A DNA stretch of 41,848 nt from JBBQRS01 sp038214535 (GTDB taxonomy: Bacteria; Chloroflexota; Anaerolineae; CG2-30-64-16), in assembly GCA_038214535.1 (NCBI GenBank), contig JBBQRS010000034.1:1-41848 (forward strand), in the 5' to 3' direction. The notes below the pieces were generated by a model. That model was not told where the DNA came from. It was given only the letters and a program-made list of their open reading frames with translations, and searched no databases. The number at the start of each line of letters is the position of its first letter. Within the stretch, counting starts at the first letter, position 1. Of this stretch, positions 23,058 to 34,772 are shown piece by piece. A program made the position numbers and the translations under genes.

Positions 23058-23097
23058 GGTCCCCTCAATGGTTGATGGTTCATAACCCGAATACCTG

Positions 23098-23217
23098 AAA
23101 TCTATACGAAAACTTGTTGACCACGGAACACGCGGAATACACGGAAGAATTTATACATCTACTTTTCCGTGTGTTCTGTGTATTCCGTGGTTCACGATCA
23201 AGATTCGGACAGATTCG
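23098..23217. repeat. Family C palindromic repeat (ACACGGAA type)
   Basis: Second copy of the element seen at 11878-11992: CCACGGAACACGCGGAATAC on one arm, GTGTTCTGTGTATTCCGTGG on the other, with outer ATACGAA/TTCGGAC remnants. It lies upstream of ilvD, between it and the DHOD-like gene. Confidence 0.85.
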
Positions 23218-23256
23218 TAAGTTTAGAAGCAAATTGTAGCACGACAAATGAAAACA

Positions 23257-23295
23257 GGACACCCGAAGCCTGCTGGCAGGAGGCTTCGGGTGTCC
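23257..23295 (-). terminator. Intrinsic terminator after the DHOD-like gene
   Basis: A perfect 15-bp stem (GGACACCCGAAGCCT / AGGCTTCGGGTGTCC, nine-base loop) begins 27 bp past the DHOD-like stop. On the minus strand it is followed by TGTTTTCATTTG, a partial T-tract. It probably ends or weakens the nifJ-DHOD transcript before ilvD. Confidence 0.7.
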
Positions 23296-23321
23296 CGCGT
23301 AAAGCACGGGCCAGACCGGCG

Positions 23322-24314
23322 TTAGCGCCAGCTACCCAGGACTTTCATGTAGTTCGCGCGCTCGAACGCGGCCGGTTCGGCGGATTTCTGCTGGCTCAGG
23401 CTGCCCTTCATCTGCGCGACCGATTCGTATTCGTGCGCTTCCATCCACTGCGCGATGCCGTCGGTCAGCGTGGTGATCTGATCAACACCGTCGTGCAACA
23501 GCAGCGAGGCGACGTTGACGATGTCGGATCCGGCCATGATCGCCTTCAGCGCATCTTCGGGCGTGTGGACGCCGGTGGTCAACGCGAGCGAGCAACCCAC
23601 GTGGCCGTAGAGGATGGCGACCCAGCGCAACGGCAGCCGCATCTCGGGGGAGCGGCTGAGCACCAGGTTCGGCACCACGGTCAACTCTTCGATGTCGAAG
23701 TCGGGCTGATAGAAGCGATTGAACAACACCAGCGCATCGGCGCCCGCCTCGTCCAGATTGTGCGCCATGTTCGGAATCGCGCTGAAGAAGGGGCTGAGCT
23801 TCATCGCCACCGGGATGGTGACGTTGGCCTTCACCTCTTTGAGGATGTCGAGGTAGGTTTGCTCGACCTCGACGCCGGTGACGTTGGGCCAGGTCGGCAG
23901 CAGATAGACGTTGCACTCCAGCGCGTCCGCGCCGGCCTGCTCGATCTTCCGCGCGTACTCGATCCACCCGCCGGTGGTCACGCCGTTCAGGCTGGCGATC
24001 ACCGGCACATCCACAGCGTGCTTCGCCTGGGTAACGAGGTCCAGATAATCTTCCGGGCCGCGGTTGTAGTCCGCGGTGCGCGGGAAGTAGGATATTGCCT
24101 CGGAGTAGCTTTCCTCGCCCTGCTCGATGAAGTGATGCTGGAGCAGCGCCTCGATCTGAATTTGCTCCTCGAACAGCGAGTAGAGCGTGATCGCCGCGGC
24201 CCCGGCGTCTTCCATCTGCCGGATGCCGCTGACGGTCTTCGACAGCGGCGAGGCGGACGGGACAATCGGGTTTTTGAGGGTCATGCCCATATAAGTCGTC
24301 GTAAGGTCAACCAT
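23322..24314 (-). CDS. Dihydroorotate dehydrogenase-like flavoprotein
   Basis: A 330-residue FMN barrel related to class 1 dihydroorotate dehydrogenases. The opening MVDLTTTYMGMTLKNPIVPSASPLS, the mid segment ITLYSLFEEQ and the C-terminal region VNVASLLLHDG with a preceding TTGVHTPEDALKAIMAGSDI match the DHOD-like group often found beside nifJ. The group has no proven reaction; true PyrD seems less likely because the family is usually extra to pyrD. It follows nifJ on the same strand after about 140 bp with a hairpin and a family B repeat. It may share an electron-transfer role with the ferredoxin oxidoreductase, or act on a pyrimidine-type ring. Confidence 0.88.
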   Translation of the reverse strand: MVDLTTTYMGMTLKNPIVPSASPLSKTVSGIRQMEDAGAAAITLYSLFEEQIQIEALLQHHFIEQGEESYSEAISYFPRTADYNRGPEDYLDLVTQAKHAVDVPVIASLNGVTTGGWIEYARKIEQAGADALECNVYLLPTWPNVTGVEVEQTYLDILKEVKANVTIPVAMKLSPFFSAIPNMAHNLDEAGADALVLFNRFYQPDFDIEELTVVPNLVLSRSPEMRLPLRWVAILYGHVGCSLALTTGVHTPEDALKAIMAGSDIVNVASLLLHDGVDQITTLTDGIAQWMEAHEYESVAQMKGSLSQQKSAEPAAFERANYMKVLGSWR

Positions 24315-24341
24315 ATCTTATTCCTTTCGCAACCGGATCAC

Positions 24342-24369
24342 GGTCGTCGGGCCGGATAGCCCGACGACC
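24342..24369. repeat. 11-bp hairpin in the nifJ-DHOD gap
   Basis: GGTCGTCGGGC and GCCCGACGACC flank a six-base loop, without a T-run after it on the minus strand. It lies just upstream of the DHOD-like gene. Confidence 0.6.
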
Positions 24370-24393
24370 ATGGGGATCTAAGAATTTTCCGAG

Positions 24394-24450
24394 AATTCTG
24401 TAGCCTAGGGCCTTGTGCCCGTCCGCGACGCCCACAAGGGGCTAAACTAC
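24394..24450. repeat. Family B palindromic repeat
   Basis: AATTCTGTAGCCTAGGGCCT and its imperfect complement ending GGGGCTAAACTACGAATT, with a GCCCGTCCGCGACGCCC centre. It ends just before the nifJ stop and is the same element as the one translated at 4362-4432. Confidence 0.8.
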
Positions 24451-24453
24451 GAA

Positions 24454-28002
<3,549 letters not shown>

Positions 28003-28115
28003 ATCTCTCATCCTCCCAGTTAATTCAGTGCGAGGTCCGCCGCGGGTCGCACCATGAGGCTGACCGGCGGGAACCTGCGATAGATCTGTCGAACGATGTG
28101 TTTTGCACGCTAAAA

Positions 28116-28138
28116 CCGGATCCGCCTAACGGATCCGG
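28116..28138 (-). terminator. Hairpin with T-run in the GH20-nifJ gap
   Basis: CCGGATCCG and CGGATCCGG flank a five-base loop, followed on the minus strand by TTTTAG. It lies about 115 bp before nifJ and 155 bp past the GH20 stop, so it may end the GH20 transcript or act in the nifJ leader. The remaining 28013-28293 gap shows no gene. Confidence 0.55.
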
Positions 28139-28249
28139 CGTTGGTGCGTAATGCGCTTTTGAACACATAAAGCATAGCACTTGCAAGGGTTACAGGGTAT
28201 GACGGGGGTCATAAGCGCGGCAAATTATCAGGCGGAGCAGGATCGGCGC

Positions 28250-28282
28250 AGGTGCAACGCACTTCCGAAGTGCGTTGCACCT
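28250..28282. repeat. 15-bp perfect hairpin just after the GH20 gene
   Basis: AGGTGCAACGCACTT and AAGTGCGTTGCACCT flank the loop CCG, about 12 bp past the GH20 stop on the minus strand. It may halt transcription or be an intergenic repeat; there is no T-tract. Confidence 0.65.
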
Positions 28283-28293
28283 TGCAAGTTACA

Positions 28294-29856
28294 TCAGGGC
28301 TTGCGGTAGTTCACGTCCAGCGCGGCGAGGCGTGCGAGATGCTCGGGCAGCCGTCCCAGGAAGTCGCCATAATCTTTGCGCTCCGCCGGCGTCCACACCA
28401 CTTCGGCCAGCGCCGAGAGCCGCGGGAACGCCATATACTCCACGCTGCGCGGCGTGGGCAGGTACTCGCTCCAGAGCTGCGCCTGCGCTCCCAGCACATG
28501 CCCCGCGCGCGCTGCGTCCGCAGAGAGGGCCGGCGGGATCGGCTCGTAACCGTACACGGTTTCTAGCGGCAGATAGTTGCCGATGCCCAGCGGCTCGTTG
28601 GCGCTGTCCTGCGACTGCGCGTAGTCCAGATAGGTGTAGGTGTTCGGGGCCATCACCACGTCATGCCCCGCGGTCGCGGCGGCAATCCCGCCCGCCTCGC
28701 CTCGCCACGACATTACCGTCGCGTTGGGGGCCAGCCCGCCCTCCAGGATTTCATCCCACCCGATCAACCGGCGGCCGCGCTCGGTGAGATACACGTCCAT
28801 CTGCCGGATGAAGTAGCTTTGTAATTCGTCTTCATCTTTCAGCCCCAGCTCACGGATGCGCGCCTGCATGGCCGGGCTTTTTTGCCAGTACACCTTGGGC
28901 ACCTCGTCGCCGCCGACGTGGATGAATTCGCTTGGGAAGAGCGCCAGCACCTCATCCATCACGCCCTGCATGAACTGGATGGTGCTCTCCTCGACGTTGA
29001 AGACCTCTTCGATCACGCCCCACTCGCGCGCCACCTCGACGGGCTTCCCGGTGTTGCCCAGCTCGGGGTAGGCGGCGATGGCGGCCTGCGCGTGGCCCGG
29101 CATCTCGATCTCCGGCACGACGTTGACGTGGCGCGCTGCCGCGTAGGCGACGACCTCGCGCACGTCATCCTGGGTGTAGAATCCGCCGTGTTTCACGCCG
29201 TCATAGCGGCGCTCCTTCTGGTTGCGGCTCCAGTGACCGACCAGGGTCTCCTTGCGCCACGCGCCCACTTCGGTGAGCCGTGGGTAGCGCTTGATCTCGA
29301 TGCGCCAGCCCTGATCCTCGGTGAGATGCCAGTGGAAGGAGTTGAGCTTGTGGAGCGCCAGCAGGTCAATGAACTTGAGGACGAAGGACTTGGGCATGAA
29401 GTGGCGCGCCACGTCGAGGTGCGCGCCGCGCCAGCCGAAGCGCGGCATATCTTCGATCTCGACGCACGGCGCGTTCCATGTGGTGTCGCCAAGCGGGGCC
29501 GCACGGAACACCTCCGGCGGGAAGAGTTGCAAAAGCGACTGCATGCCGTAGAAGAGCCCGGCCTCGCCCGCCGCGCGAATCTCGACGCGCTCCGGCGCGA
29601 CGGTCAGCCGGTAGCCTTCGAGGCCGAGGCCGGAGAGCGCGTCGTCCAGCGCCAGGTCAATGCGGCCCGCCGTCAGTGATGACGACGCCTGCACGGGGAG
29701 CCAGAAGCCGGTCGCCGGGGCCAGCGCCGCGGCGAGTTGCTGACCGGTGCGTTCCGCCGCGCCCGGCGCAACGATCACCGCCTCCGGGGTCAGGGTAAAA
29801 TGCCCATCGGTGGGCTTCACGCTCACCGGCTGCGGGATGATCTGGATTTCGGACAT
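28294..29856 (-). CDS. Beta-N-acetylhexosaminidase, glycoside hydrolase family 20
   Basis: Removes terminal N-acetylglucosamine or N-acetylgalactosamine from glycans. The 520-residue protein has an N-terminal GH20b-like domain (about 1-125) and a catalytic barrel with the family signature FIHVGGDEVPK, whose Asp-Glu pair carries substrate-assisted catalysis. HWHLTEDQGWRIEIKRYP and VVPEIEMPGHAQAAIAAYPE are also typical. ATG 29856 is chosen for its AGGAGG site; the open frame to 29955 adds non-family sequence. No signal peptide is seen, suggesting it acts on imported oligosaccharides or recycled cell-wall sugars. It has its own candidate promoter and is not obviously part of the purine-type cluster. 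Confidence 0.95.
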   Translation of the reverse strand: MSEIQIIPQPVSVKPTDGHFTLTPEAVIVAPGAAERTGQQLAAALAPATGFWLPVQASSSLTAGRIDLALDDALSGLGLEGYRLTVAPERVEIRAAGEAGLFYGMQSLLQLFPPEVFRAAPLGDTTWNAPCVEIEDMPRFGWRGAHLDVARHFMPKSFVLKFIDLLALHKLNSFHWHLTEDQGWRIEIKRYPRLTEVGAWRKETLVGHWSRNQKERRYDGVKHGGFYTQDDVREVVAYAAARHVNVVPEIEMPGHAQAAIAAYPELGNTGKPVEVAREWGVIEEVFNVEESTIQFMQGVMDEVLALFPSEFIHVGGDEVPKVYWQKSPAMQARIRELGLKDEDELQSYFIRQMDVYLTERGRRLIGWDEILEGGLAPNATVMSWRGEAGGIAAATAGHDVVMAPNTYTYLDYAQSQDSANEPLGIGNYLPLETVYGYEPIPPALSADAARAGHVLGAQAQLWSEYLPTPRSVEYMAFPRLSALAEVVWTPAERKDYGDFLGRLPEHLARLAALDVNYRKP

Positions 29857-29928
29857 GGGTGATGCCTCCTGGGAGTGGGTGATGCGCAAGACGAACAGCA
29901 GAGGTTGCCGCGAGATCTTTCTGAGCAT

Positions 29929-29957
29929 AGTATAACGGTTCGGCGGAGCGGGCACAA
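29929..29957 (-). promoter_or_regulatory. Candidate promoter for the GH20 gene
   Basis: On the minus strand TTGTGC (29957-29952) and TATACT (29934-29929) are 17 bp apart, the -10 box matching five of six. It would give a leader of about 65 bases with the AGGAGG site at its end. Confidence 0.5.
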
Positions 29958-30078
29958 TGTTGCCTGTGAGCTTCTAAGAAGTTCATCCATCAGGCCGCCG
30001 AAGTCATGCGCGCATTTCCATTGAAGTATGCTAAAATAGCCATAAGTATGACGATAGGCTGATCGATAAGGGGGTAAC

Positions 30079-30285
30079 ATGGAATCGGTGCGGGTTTCTC
30101 CGAAGTTTCAGATCGTGATTCCGCGCGCAGTGCGCGAGGCGCTGCGAATCCAGCCCGGACAAAGGGTGCAGGTTATTCAGTATGGAGACCGGATTGAGTT
30201 GATCCCCATCCGGCCCACGCAAGAGATGCGCGGTTTTCTCAAAGGCATTGATACGACCGTCGAACGGGAGCCGGATCGCGTATGA
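30079..30285 (+). CDS. AbrB/MazE/SpoVT-type antitoxin
   Basis: A 68-residue swapped-hairpin AbrB-type DNA-binding protein: VSPKFQIVIPRAVREALRIQPGQRVQVIQYGDRIELIP is the whole domain. It is expected to neutralise the PIN toxin that follows and to bind its own promoter. Its stop overlaps the next ATG (ATGA), giving coupled translation. The upstream GGGGG stretch (about 30070) can serve as ribosome-binding site. Confidence 0.92.
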   Translation: MESVRVSPKFQIVIPRAVREALRIQPGQRVQVIQYGDRIELIPIRPTQEMRGFLKGIDTTVEREPDRV

Positions 30286-30674
30286 ATGTCGTTGACTCAT
30301 CCGGCTGGCTTGAGTACTTTGCCGATGGCCCGAACGCCGACTTCTTTGCGCCTGCGATTGAAGCCGCGTCCGAATTGGTCGTGCCTGCGATCAGCGTGTA
30401 CGAGGTGTTCAAGCGCGTCCTTCAGCAGCGCGGCGAGGGCGAGGCTTTGCAGGCAGTTGCACCCATGTTGCGAGGCCGCGTGGTGGATCTCGATGCGCAG
30501 CTCGCAATGTTCGCCGCCAGGGTCTCCCTTCGGCACCGCCTGCCGATGGCCGACAGCATCATCCTGACGACGGCCCGTGTTCACGATGCAACGCTGTGGG
30601 CGCAGGACGAGCACTTCGAAGATCTCGCCGGTGTGCAGTACATTGCGGCGCAGACGCAAAGCCACCAGACCTGA
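30282..30674 (+). CDS. VapC-type PIN-domain toxin
   Basis: A 130-residue PIN-domain ribonuclease. The acidic metal-binding residues are in place: Asp near the N-terminus (VVDSSGWLEYF), Glu in SVYEVFKR, and Asp in LPMADSIILTTAR with a further Asp in WAQDEHFEDL. Such toxins cut tRNA or other RNA. It overlaps the AbrB-type antitoxin by four bases and appears intact, so this is a complete VapBC-like module. Confidence 0.92.
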   Translation: MNVVDSSGWLEYFADGPNADFFAPAIEAASELVVPAISVYEVFKRVLQQRGEGEALQAVAPMLRGRVVDLDAQLAMFAARVSLRHRLPMADSIILTTARVHDATLWAQDEHFEDLAGVQYIAAQTQSHQT

Positions 30675-30716
30675 TGTTCGATGCGAGCCGACCGGCCTCC
30701 CCGCTGAGGGCAAGCG

Positions 30717-30902
30717 ATGAAAAAGACAACGATTGACGTCGTCGAGATGGTGCGTCGCATCCGCGATGCGCATTATGAGCAGTTGCGCGGCAAAAGCCCG
30801 GAGGAACAAATAGCGTTCTATCACGCCAAGTCGCGCGAGTTTCAGGCCAGGATCGCCGCGCAGCGCGAAGAGCGCTCAGTCAAAGAAGGCGAGCCTGCCT
30901 GA
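30717..30902 (+). CDS. Small 61-residue helical protein, unknown
   Basis: A short, highly charged, mostly helical protein (MVRRIRDAHYEQLRGKSPEEQIAFYHAKSREF) with GAGGG about seven bases before ATG 30717. Proteins with this pattern are common as uncharacterised small genes next to toxin genes in Chloroflexota and cyanobacteria, which suggests an antitoxin-like role, but I cannot name a family. It sits 42 bp after the VapC-like toxin and 32 bp before the acetyltransferase. Confidence 0.6.
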   Translation: MKKTTIDVVEMVRRIRDAHYEQLRGKSPEEQIAFYHAKSREFQARIAAQREERSVKEGEPA

Positions 30903-30934
30903 ATCGTGTAAGAGTTGATGGTAATCTACTTTGA

Positions 30935-31450
30935 ATGAAAATACTTGAGACTGACCGACTGATCCTGCGACGGCTGGCGCCGGACGATCTCGATAGCCTG
31001 TGGGCGCTGTACACGGACCCCGAGATCGTCCGTTTCATCCCGGATGCGCCGCGCACTTACGAAGAAACGCGCCGAGAAATCGACTGGCACATGCATGGGT
31101 GGCCGGAGCGTCCTGAATTGGGCCTGTGGGCGACCATCTACAAAGAGACCGGTGCGTTCATCGGGCGCTGCGGGTTGCTGCCCTGGACGATTGACGGGCA
31201 GGCCGAGGTCGAGGTCGCGTACCTGATCGGCAGGGCCTACCAGGGCCAGGGGTTGGCGACGGAGGCCGCGCAGGCCATCCTCGATTACGGCTTCGGGACG
31301 CTGGGCCTGTCGCGCCTGGTCTGTCTCATTGACGCAGAGAACCTGCCCTCGATCCGCGTGGTCGAGAAGATCGGGATGCGGTTTGAAAAAGAAGGCCGCG
31401 ATGAGATTGGGTCGTTCCAGCTCTATGCAAGAAATAAGCCGTCCGCGTGA
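30935..31450 (+). CDS. GNAT family N-acetyltransferase (RimJ/RimL type)
   Basis: A 171-residue acetyl-CoA-dependent acyltransferase. ETDRLILRRLAPDDLDSLWALYTDPEIVRF is the typical RimJ/RimL start, and GRAYQGQGLATEAAQAILDYGF is the acetyl-CoA pyrophosphate-binding motif (Q/RxxGxG/A), followed by NLPSIRVVEKIGMRFEKEG. The acceptor (protein N-terminus, amine or antibiotic) is not predictable. No strong Shine-Dalgarno precedes ATG 30935. Confidence 0.92.
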   Translation: MKILETDRLILRRLAPDDLDSLWALYTDPEIVRFIPDAPRTYEETRREIDWHMHGWPERPELGLWATIYKETGAFIGRCGLLPWTIDGQAEVEVAYLIGRAYQGQGLATEAAQAILDYGFGTLGLSRLVCLIDAENLPSIRVVEKIGMRFEKEGRDEIGSFQLYARNKPSA

Positions 31451-31615
31451 AAACGTAGCACGATGAGAATCACTCGAACGGAGTATCGCACATTTGCTCC
31501 AGAAGCTTCCTGGGTCCGGCAGTGTCCACGCGTGGTTGGTCAGGCATGAGCAGCATATTCTCTATTAGGCCAAAATATTTCTATTGTCAAACAGAAGTTC
31601 CCAGAAGGTGACGGG

Positions 31616-32328
31616 ATGGAACGAGCGGAGTGGCTGAAACAGATGCGGAGCAGGTTGTACGATCGTTTTTCGCCCCGGTATTGGGTGACATGGGGGCTGG
31701 TTGTCGAAGAGACGCACCGTGTGTATCTTCAGAAATTCTTGGAGCGAGTCGCCCAGGCGGAATGATCCTATCCGCGGCGTGCGGAGCGGGACGGTTCGAC
31801 AGGATGCTGCTGGAGGCGGGACACAGCGTGGTCGGCATAGACCAGTCAGCGGAGATGTTGGCGCGGGTGAAGGAGCACTTCCCGGAGGTACGATACGAAA
31901 AGATGGCTCTGCACGAGATGAATTTCTGGGAAATGTTTGACGGGGTCACTTGCATGGACGCGATGGAACACATCTGCCCGAAGGATTACCCTGGGATCTT
32001 ACGCGGCTTCCAGGAAGCATTGAAACCGGGCGGGGCACTGTACTTCACGGCGGATCGGGAAGAAGAACCCGATTTCGATTTGGAGGCGTACTACAAGCGA
32101 GGGAAAGCGCTAGGCCTTCCGATTGTCTTTGGGGAAGTGGTGGACGAAGCAGCCTACGAGCAGGCGATGGAGCAGTCTGATGTGTCCGATGAACTGACGG
32201 ACAGGGCGGTGTACCATTATTACCCGCCGCTGGAGAAGGTGCGCGAATGGATTGACCAGGCTGGCCTGGCGATTGAGGAGGAAGGCGCGGGTAGCGGGTT
32301 CCACCATTTTGTGGTGAGGAAGAGGTAA
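31616..32328 (+). pseudogene. Class I SAM methyltransferase broken by a frameshift
   Basis: ATG 31616, with AAGGTG upstream, encodes 49 residues (MERAEWLKQMRSRLYDRFSP then YWVTWG and YLQKFLERV) and stops at TGA 31763-31765. The rest of the methyltransferase continues in another frame as GGMILSAACGAGRFDRMLLEAGHS (SAM-binding motif I), VVGIDQSAEML and LKPGGALYFTA, up to 32328. One missing base near 31752-31760 explains the break. An ATG at 31762 overlaps that stop as ATGA, so the second part might still be translated, but it lacks the N-terminal helices. A sequencing error is the alternative. Substrate unknown; the nearest type is ubiquinone/menaquinone-like small-molecule methyltransferases. 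Confidence 0.8.
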
Positions 32329-32445
32329 GAAAATAGGTACAGCATGCACAAACACCGGGTGGGGCGGTGTTATTGGCATCGGTTGAAATCCGTGGAAAGC
32401 TGCCTAACAAGCGTTTGCAGCATGCCCTGCGCCGATGTTCGTCGC

Positions 32446-32474
32446 TTGCATCGGTTCGCCCTCGATGCTATCCT
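32446..32474 (+). promoter_or_regulatory. Candidate promoter for the DUF433 module
   Basis: TTGCAT (32446-32451) and TATCCT (32469-32474) are 17 bp apart, about 95 bp before the DUF433 ATG. The rest of the 240-bp gap (32329-32568) shows no gene. Confidence 0.5.
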
Positions 32475-32568
32475 TAAACTCATAGCCAGCCGGAACTGAT
32501 TTGTTGAGCGGACCGAGCGATCAACTCCGATTTCAGACGGAGTCTCGAGAAGCGAATGGAGCGATATC

Positions 32569-32805
32569 ATGTTGGGCTTTGATCGAATTACGTTTGCCTC
32601 CGACCTGATGGGCGGACGCGCGTGCATACGCGGGATGCGCATTACGGTTTCTTTGGTTGTCAACCTGGTGGCTAATGGGATGAGTATCGAAGAGATCATA
32701 GACGCCTATCCATACCTGGAGCCGGAAGATGTAAGGCAGGCATTGCAGTACGCTGCCTGGTTGGCCGAGGAATCGGTGCAGGCGTTGGAGCCGGCCGCGG
32801 CATGA
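32569..32805 (+). CDS. DUF433 family antitoxin
   Basis: A 78-residue helix-turn-helix-like DUF433 protein: RITFASDLMGGRACIRGMRITVSLVVNLVANGMSIEEIIDAYPYL followed by EDVRQALQYAAWLAEE is the standard pattern. DUF433 proteins act as antitoxins to DUF5615 PIN-like toxins. The stop overlaps the ATG of the partner (ATGA), but that partner is broken, so this antitoxin now lacks an intact toxin. Confidence 0.9.
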   Translation: MLGFDRITFASDLMGGRACIRGMRITVSLVVNLVANGMSIEEIIDAYPYLEPEDVRQALQYAAWLAEESVQALEPAAA

Positions 32806-33173
32806 AGTTCCTGGCGGACATGGGCATTTAACCGCGAAGTGCGGCCTTCCTGCGCGAGCTGGGTCACGATGCGGTGCATTTGCACGCCCTGGGCCTCGAC
32901 AGCATGCCAGATCCGGGAATTCTGGACAAGGCTCGGGTAGAAAGCCGAATACTTCTAACGCACGACCTCGATTTTGGCGAGTTGATGGCGGCGAGTGGGG
33001 CGAGCTTGCCCAGCGTTGTCATCTTTCGGTTGCGCAACATGCGTCCTGAGACGGTCAATCGCTACCTGGAAGCCATCCTCGACCAGCATGGTGAATTGCT
33101 GGCGCGGGGGGTGATCATCAGCGTGACCGAGAGGCAGACCCGAACGCGTATTCTCCCGATCCAAACGGGCTAA
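32802..33173 (+). pseudogene. DUF5615 PIN-like toxin interrupted by an early stop
   Basis: From ATG 32802 the frame reads MKFLADMGI, then TAA (32829-32831), then PRSAAFLRELGHDAVHLHALGL and the rest of a normal DUF5615 protein (ILLTHDLDFGELMA with the PIN-like acidic residues, VVIFRLRNMRPE) to 33173. Homologues usually have a Ser at this point (MGISP), so a single C-to-A change would make TCA into TAA. The toxin is therefore probably inactivated, unless there is read-through or internal initiation. Confidence 0.88.
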
Positions 33174-33179
33174 TAACTA

Positions 33180-33464
33180 ATGTACCTCGAGTTTGACGGC
33201 GAAATCTGGTACTGGCGCGGCCCCGCGCCGTGGTACTTCGTGACCGTGCCGGCCGAGCTATGTGACCACCTGAAAGCCATATCGGGAGTCGTGACGTATG
33301 GCTGGGGCATGATCCCGGCGAAGGCGCGGATCGGCGCGACCGGGTGGAAGACTTCGTTGTTTCCCAAAGATGGCCGCTATATTGTGCCTGTCAAGGCGAG
33401 CGTCCGAAACGCGGAGGGTCTTGACGTCGGTGACACTGTGACCGTAAGGCTTGAGGTTCTTTAG
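33180..33464 (+). CDS. DUF1905 domain protein
   Basis: A 94-residue protein with the DUF1905 beta-barrel pattern: FDGEIWYWRGPAPWYFVTVPAEL, GWGMIPAKARIGATGWKTSLFPKDGRYIVPVKASVR and GDTVTVRLEVL. These proteins are small and cytosolic and have no established function. It begins six bases after the broken toxin gene, with no clear ribosome-binding site, and is followed closely by the HAD gene. Confidence 0.88.
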   Translation: MYLEFDGEIWYWRGPAPWYFVTVPAELCDHLKAISGVVTYGWGMIPAKARIGATGWKTSLFPKDGRYIVPVKASVRNAEGLDVGDTVTVRLEVL

Positions 33465-33475
33465 GTATTTATCCC

Positions 33476-34141
33476 ATGAACAAAAGCTACCTGGAGTGTG
33501 ACGCCGTCCTGTTCGACCTGGACGGCGTGTTGATTGACTCGACGGCCTGCATCGTGCGCCACTGGGGCCGGTGGGCCGATCAGCGCGGCCTGGATCTGGA
33601 CACCATCATGCAGGCCGCCCACGGCGTGCGCACGATTGACACCATCCGGCTCGTCGCGCCCCACCTGGACGCGGCGCGGGAAGAGGCGCGTTTCACGGCG
33701 TATGAAGTGGGCGATACGGACGGTGTGTATGCGATCGAGGGGGCGCACCGGGTCATGGCGGCGCTGCCCGCCGACGCGTGGACGATTGTAACCTCCGGCG
33801 GCTCTGCGCGGGCGCGGGCGCGCCTGAAAGCGGTGGGTCTGCCCATCCCCGCCGCGTTGGTGACTGGCGACGACGTCACGCACGGCAAGCCTGCGCCCGA
33901 CCCGTACCTGATCGGCGCGGGGCGCCTCGGCGTGCCTGCCGAGCGGTGCGTCGTCATCGAGGACGCGCCCGCGGGCATCATCTCCGGGAAGGCGGCGGGG
34001 ATGCGCGTCGTGGGCGTAGCATCTACCCATCGCCGCGCAGAGCTTCTGGATGCCGGCGCCAATGTGGTGGCCGAGCGCTTGACCCATCTCGCTATCCGCC
34101 AGGCGTCCGCCGGACAGCGCCTGTCAATCCAGGTGATTTGA
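33476..34141 (+). CDS. HAD superfamily sugar-phosphatase-like hydrolase
   Basis: A 221-residue HAD-IA phosphatase. The nucleophile motif is VLFDLDGVLIDS (Asp14 and Asp16), motif II is TIVTSGGSARARA, motif III Lys is in VTHGKPAPDPYL and motif IV is VVIEDAPAGIISGKAAGM. The alpha-helical cap between motifs I and II is about 65 residues, like sugar phosphatases (YfbT/GPP type). The substrate is probably a small phosphorylated sugar or polyol. It is 12 bp after the DUF1905 gene and seven bases before a membrane methyltransferase. Confidence 0.93.
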   Translation: MNKSYLECDAVLFDLDGVLIDSTACIVRHWGRWADQRGLDLDTIMQAAHGVRTIDTIRLVAPHLDAAREEARFTAYEVGDTDGVYAIEGAHRVMAALPADAWTIVTSGGSARARARLKAVGLPIPAALVTGDDVTHGKPAPDPYLIGAGRLGVPAERCVVIEDAPAGIISGKAAGMRVVGVASTHRRAELLDAGANVVAERLTHLAIRQASAGQRLSIQVI

Positions 34142-34147
34142 GAATAG

Positions 34148-34720
34148 ATGCTTATGCCCCAATACCTCGCGGCGCTCACCCTGATATTGTTGATCGGTAT
34201 GGTCATCGTCCGGGTCTTGCTCATGCGTAGGGCCGGAGTCCAGGCGATGCAGTTCGGCAAGATAGACAGGACGGATTTCCTGATCCCGCCCTTCGCGCTA
34301 TTCTATTTCTATCTGGTGTTCGCCGCGGCATTCGGTCTGCCCACGGTGATCCATCACGAGCTTTTTGATTCTGAAGTCATCGCGTGGATCGGCGTACTCT
34401 TCTGCGCCGCAGGGCTGTTGCTGTTCTTGTTCAGCATGATTTCTTTCGGGGAGAGTTTTCGCGTCGGCATTGATACCGGCAGCGCCGACGAACTGATCAC
34501 GACCGGGGCTTTTGCCCGTAGTCGCAACCCCATTTATGTGGCCGTCGGGCTGGTCTTGCTGGGCCAGTTCTTGATTTTCCCCAACTGGATCTTTTTGATC
34601 TATCTGGGGGCGGCCATCTGGCTGTTTCATCGTCAAGTCTTGCACGAGGAAGAGTTTTTGACAGTGCATTACGGCCAAACATATGCGGAGTACTGTCGCC
34701 GGGTCAGAAGATACGCTTGA
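34148..34720 (+). CDS. Isoprenylcysteine methyltransferase-like (ICMT/PEMT) membrane protein
   Basis: A 190-residue integral membrane methyltransferase. It has about five hydrophobic segments and the conserved C-terminal region GAFARSRNPIYVAVGLVLLGQFL (SxNPxY motif for SAM binding), ending HEEEFLTVHYGQTYAEYCRRVRRYA with the EExxL and YxxYxxxVxR pattern. Bacterial members often methylate lipids or unknown substrates. It starts seven bases after the HAD gene and is likely co-transcribed; ATG 34154 is a possible alternative start. Confidence 0.9.
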   Translation: MLMPQYLAALTLILLIGMVIVRVLLMRRAGVQAMQFGKIDRTDFLIPPFALFYFYLVFAAAFGLPTVIHHELFDSEVIAWIGVLFCAAGLLLFLFSMISFGESFRVGIDTGSADELITTGAFARSRNPIYVAVGLVLLGQFLIFPNWIFLIYLGAAIWLFHRQVLHEEEFLTVHYGQTYAEYCRRVRRYA

Positions 34721-34772
34721 ACGGTTGACATAACGCGTCGTAGAAAATCAGGACTGGAGGACGTTACGCATC

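Noticed and set aside
28013..28115. Riboswitch or structured leader before nifJ
   Set aside because: GC-rich stems can be drawn (CCGCCG/CGGCGG), but no known riboswitch core was recognised, so only the hairpin with a T-run is reported.
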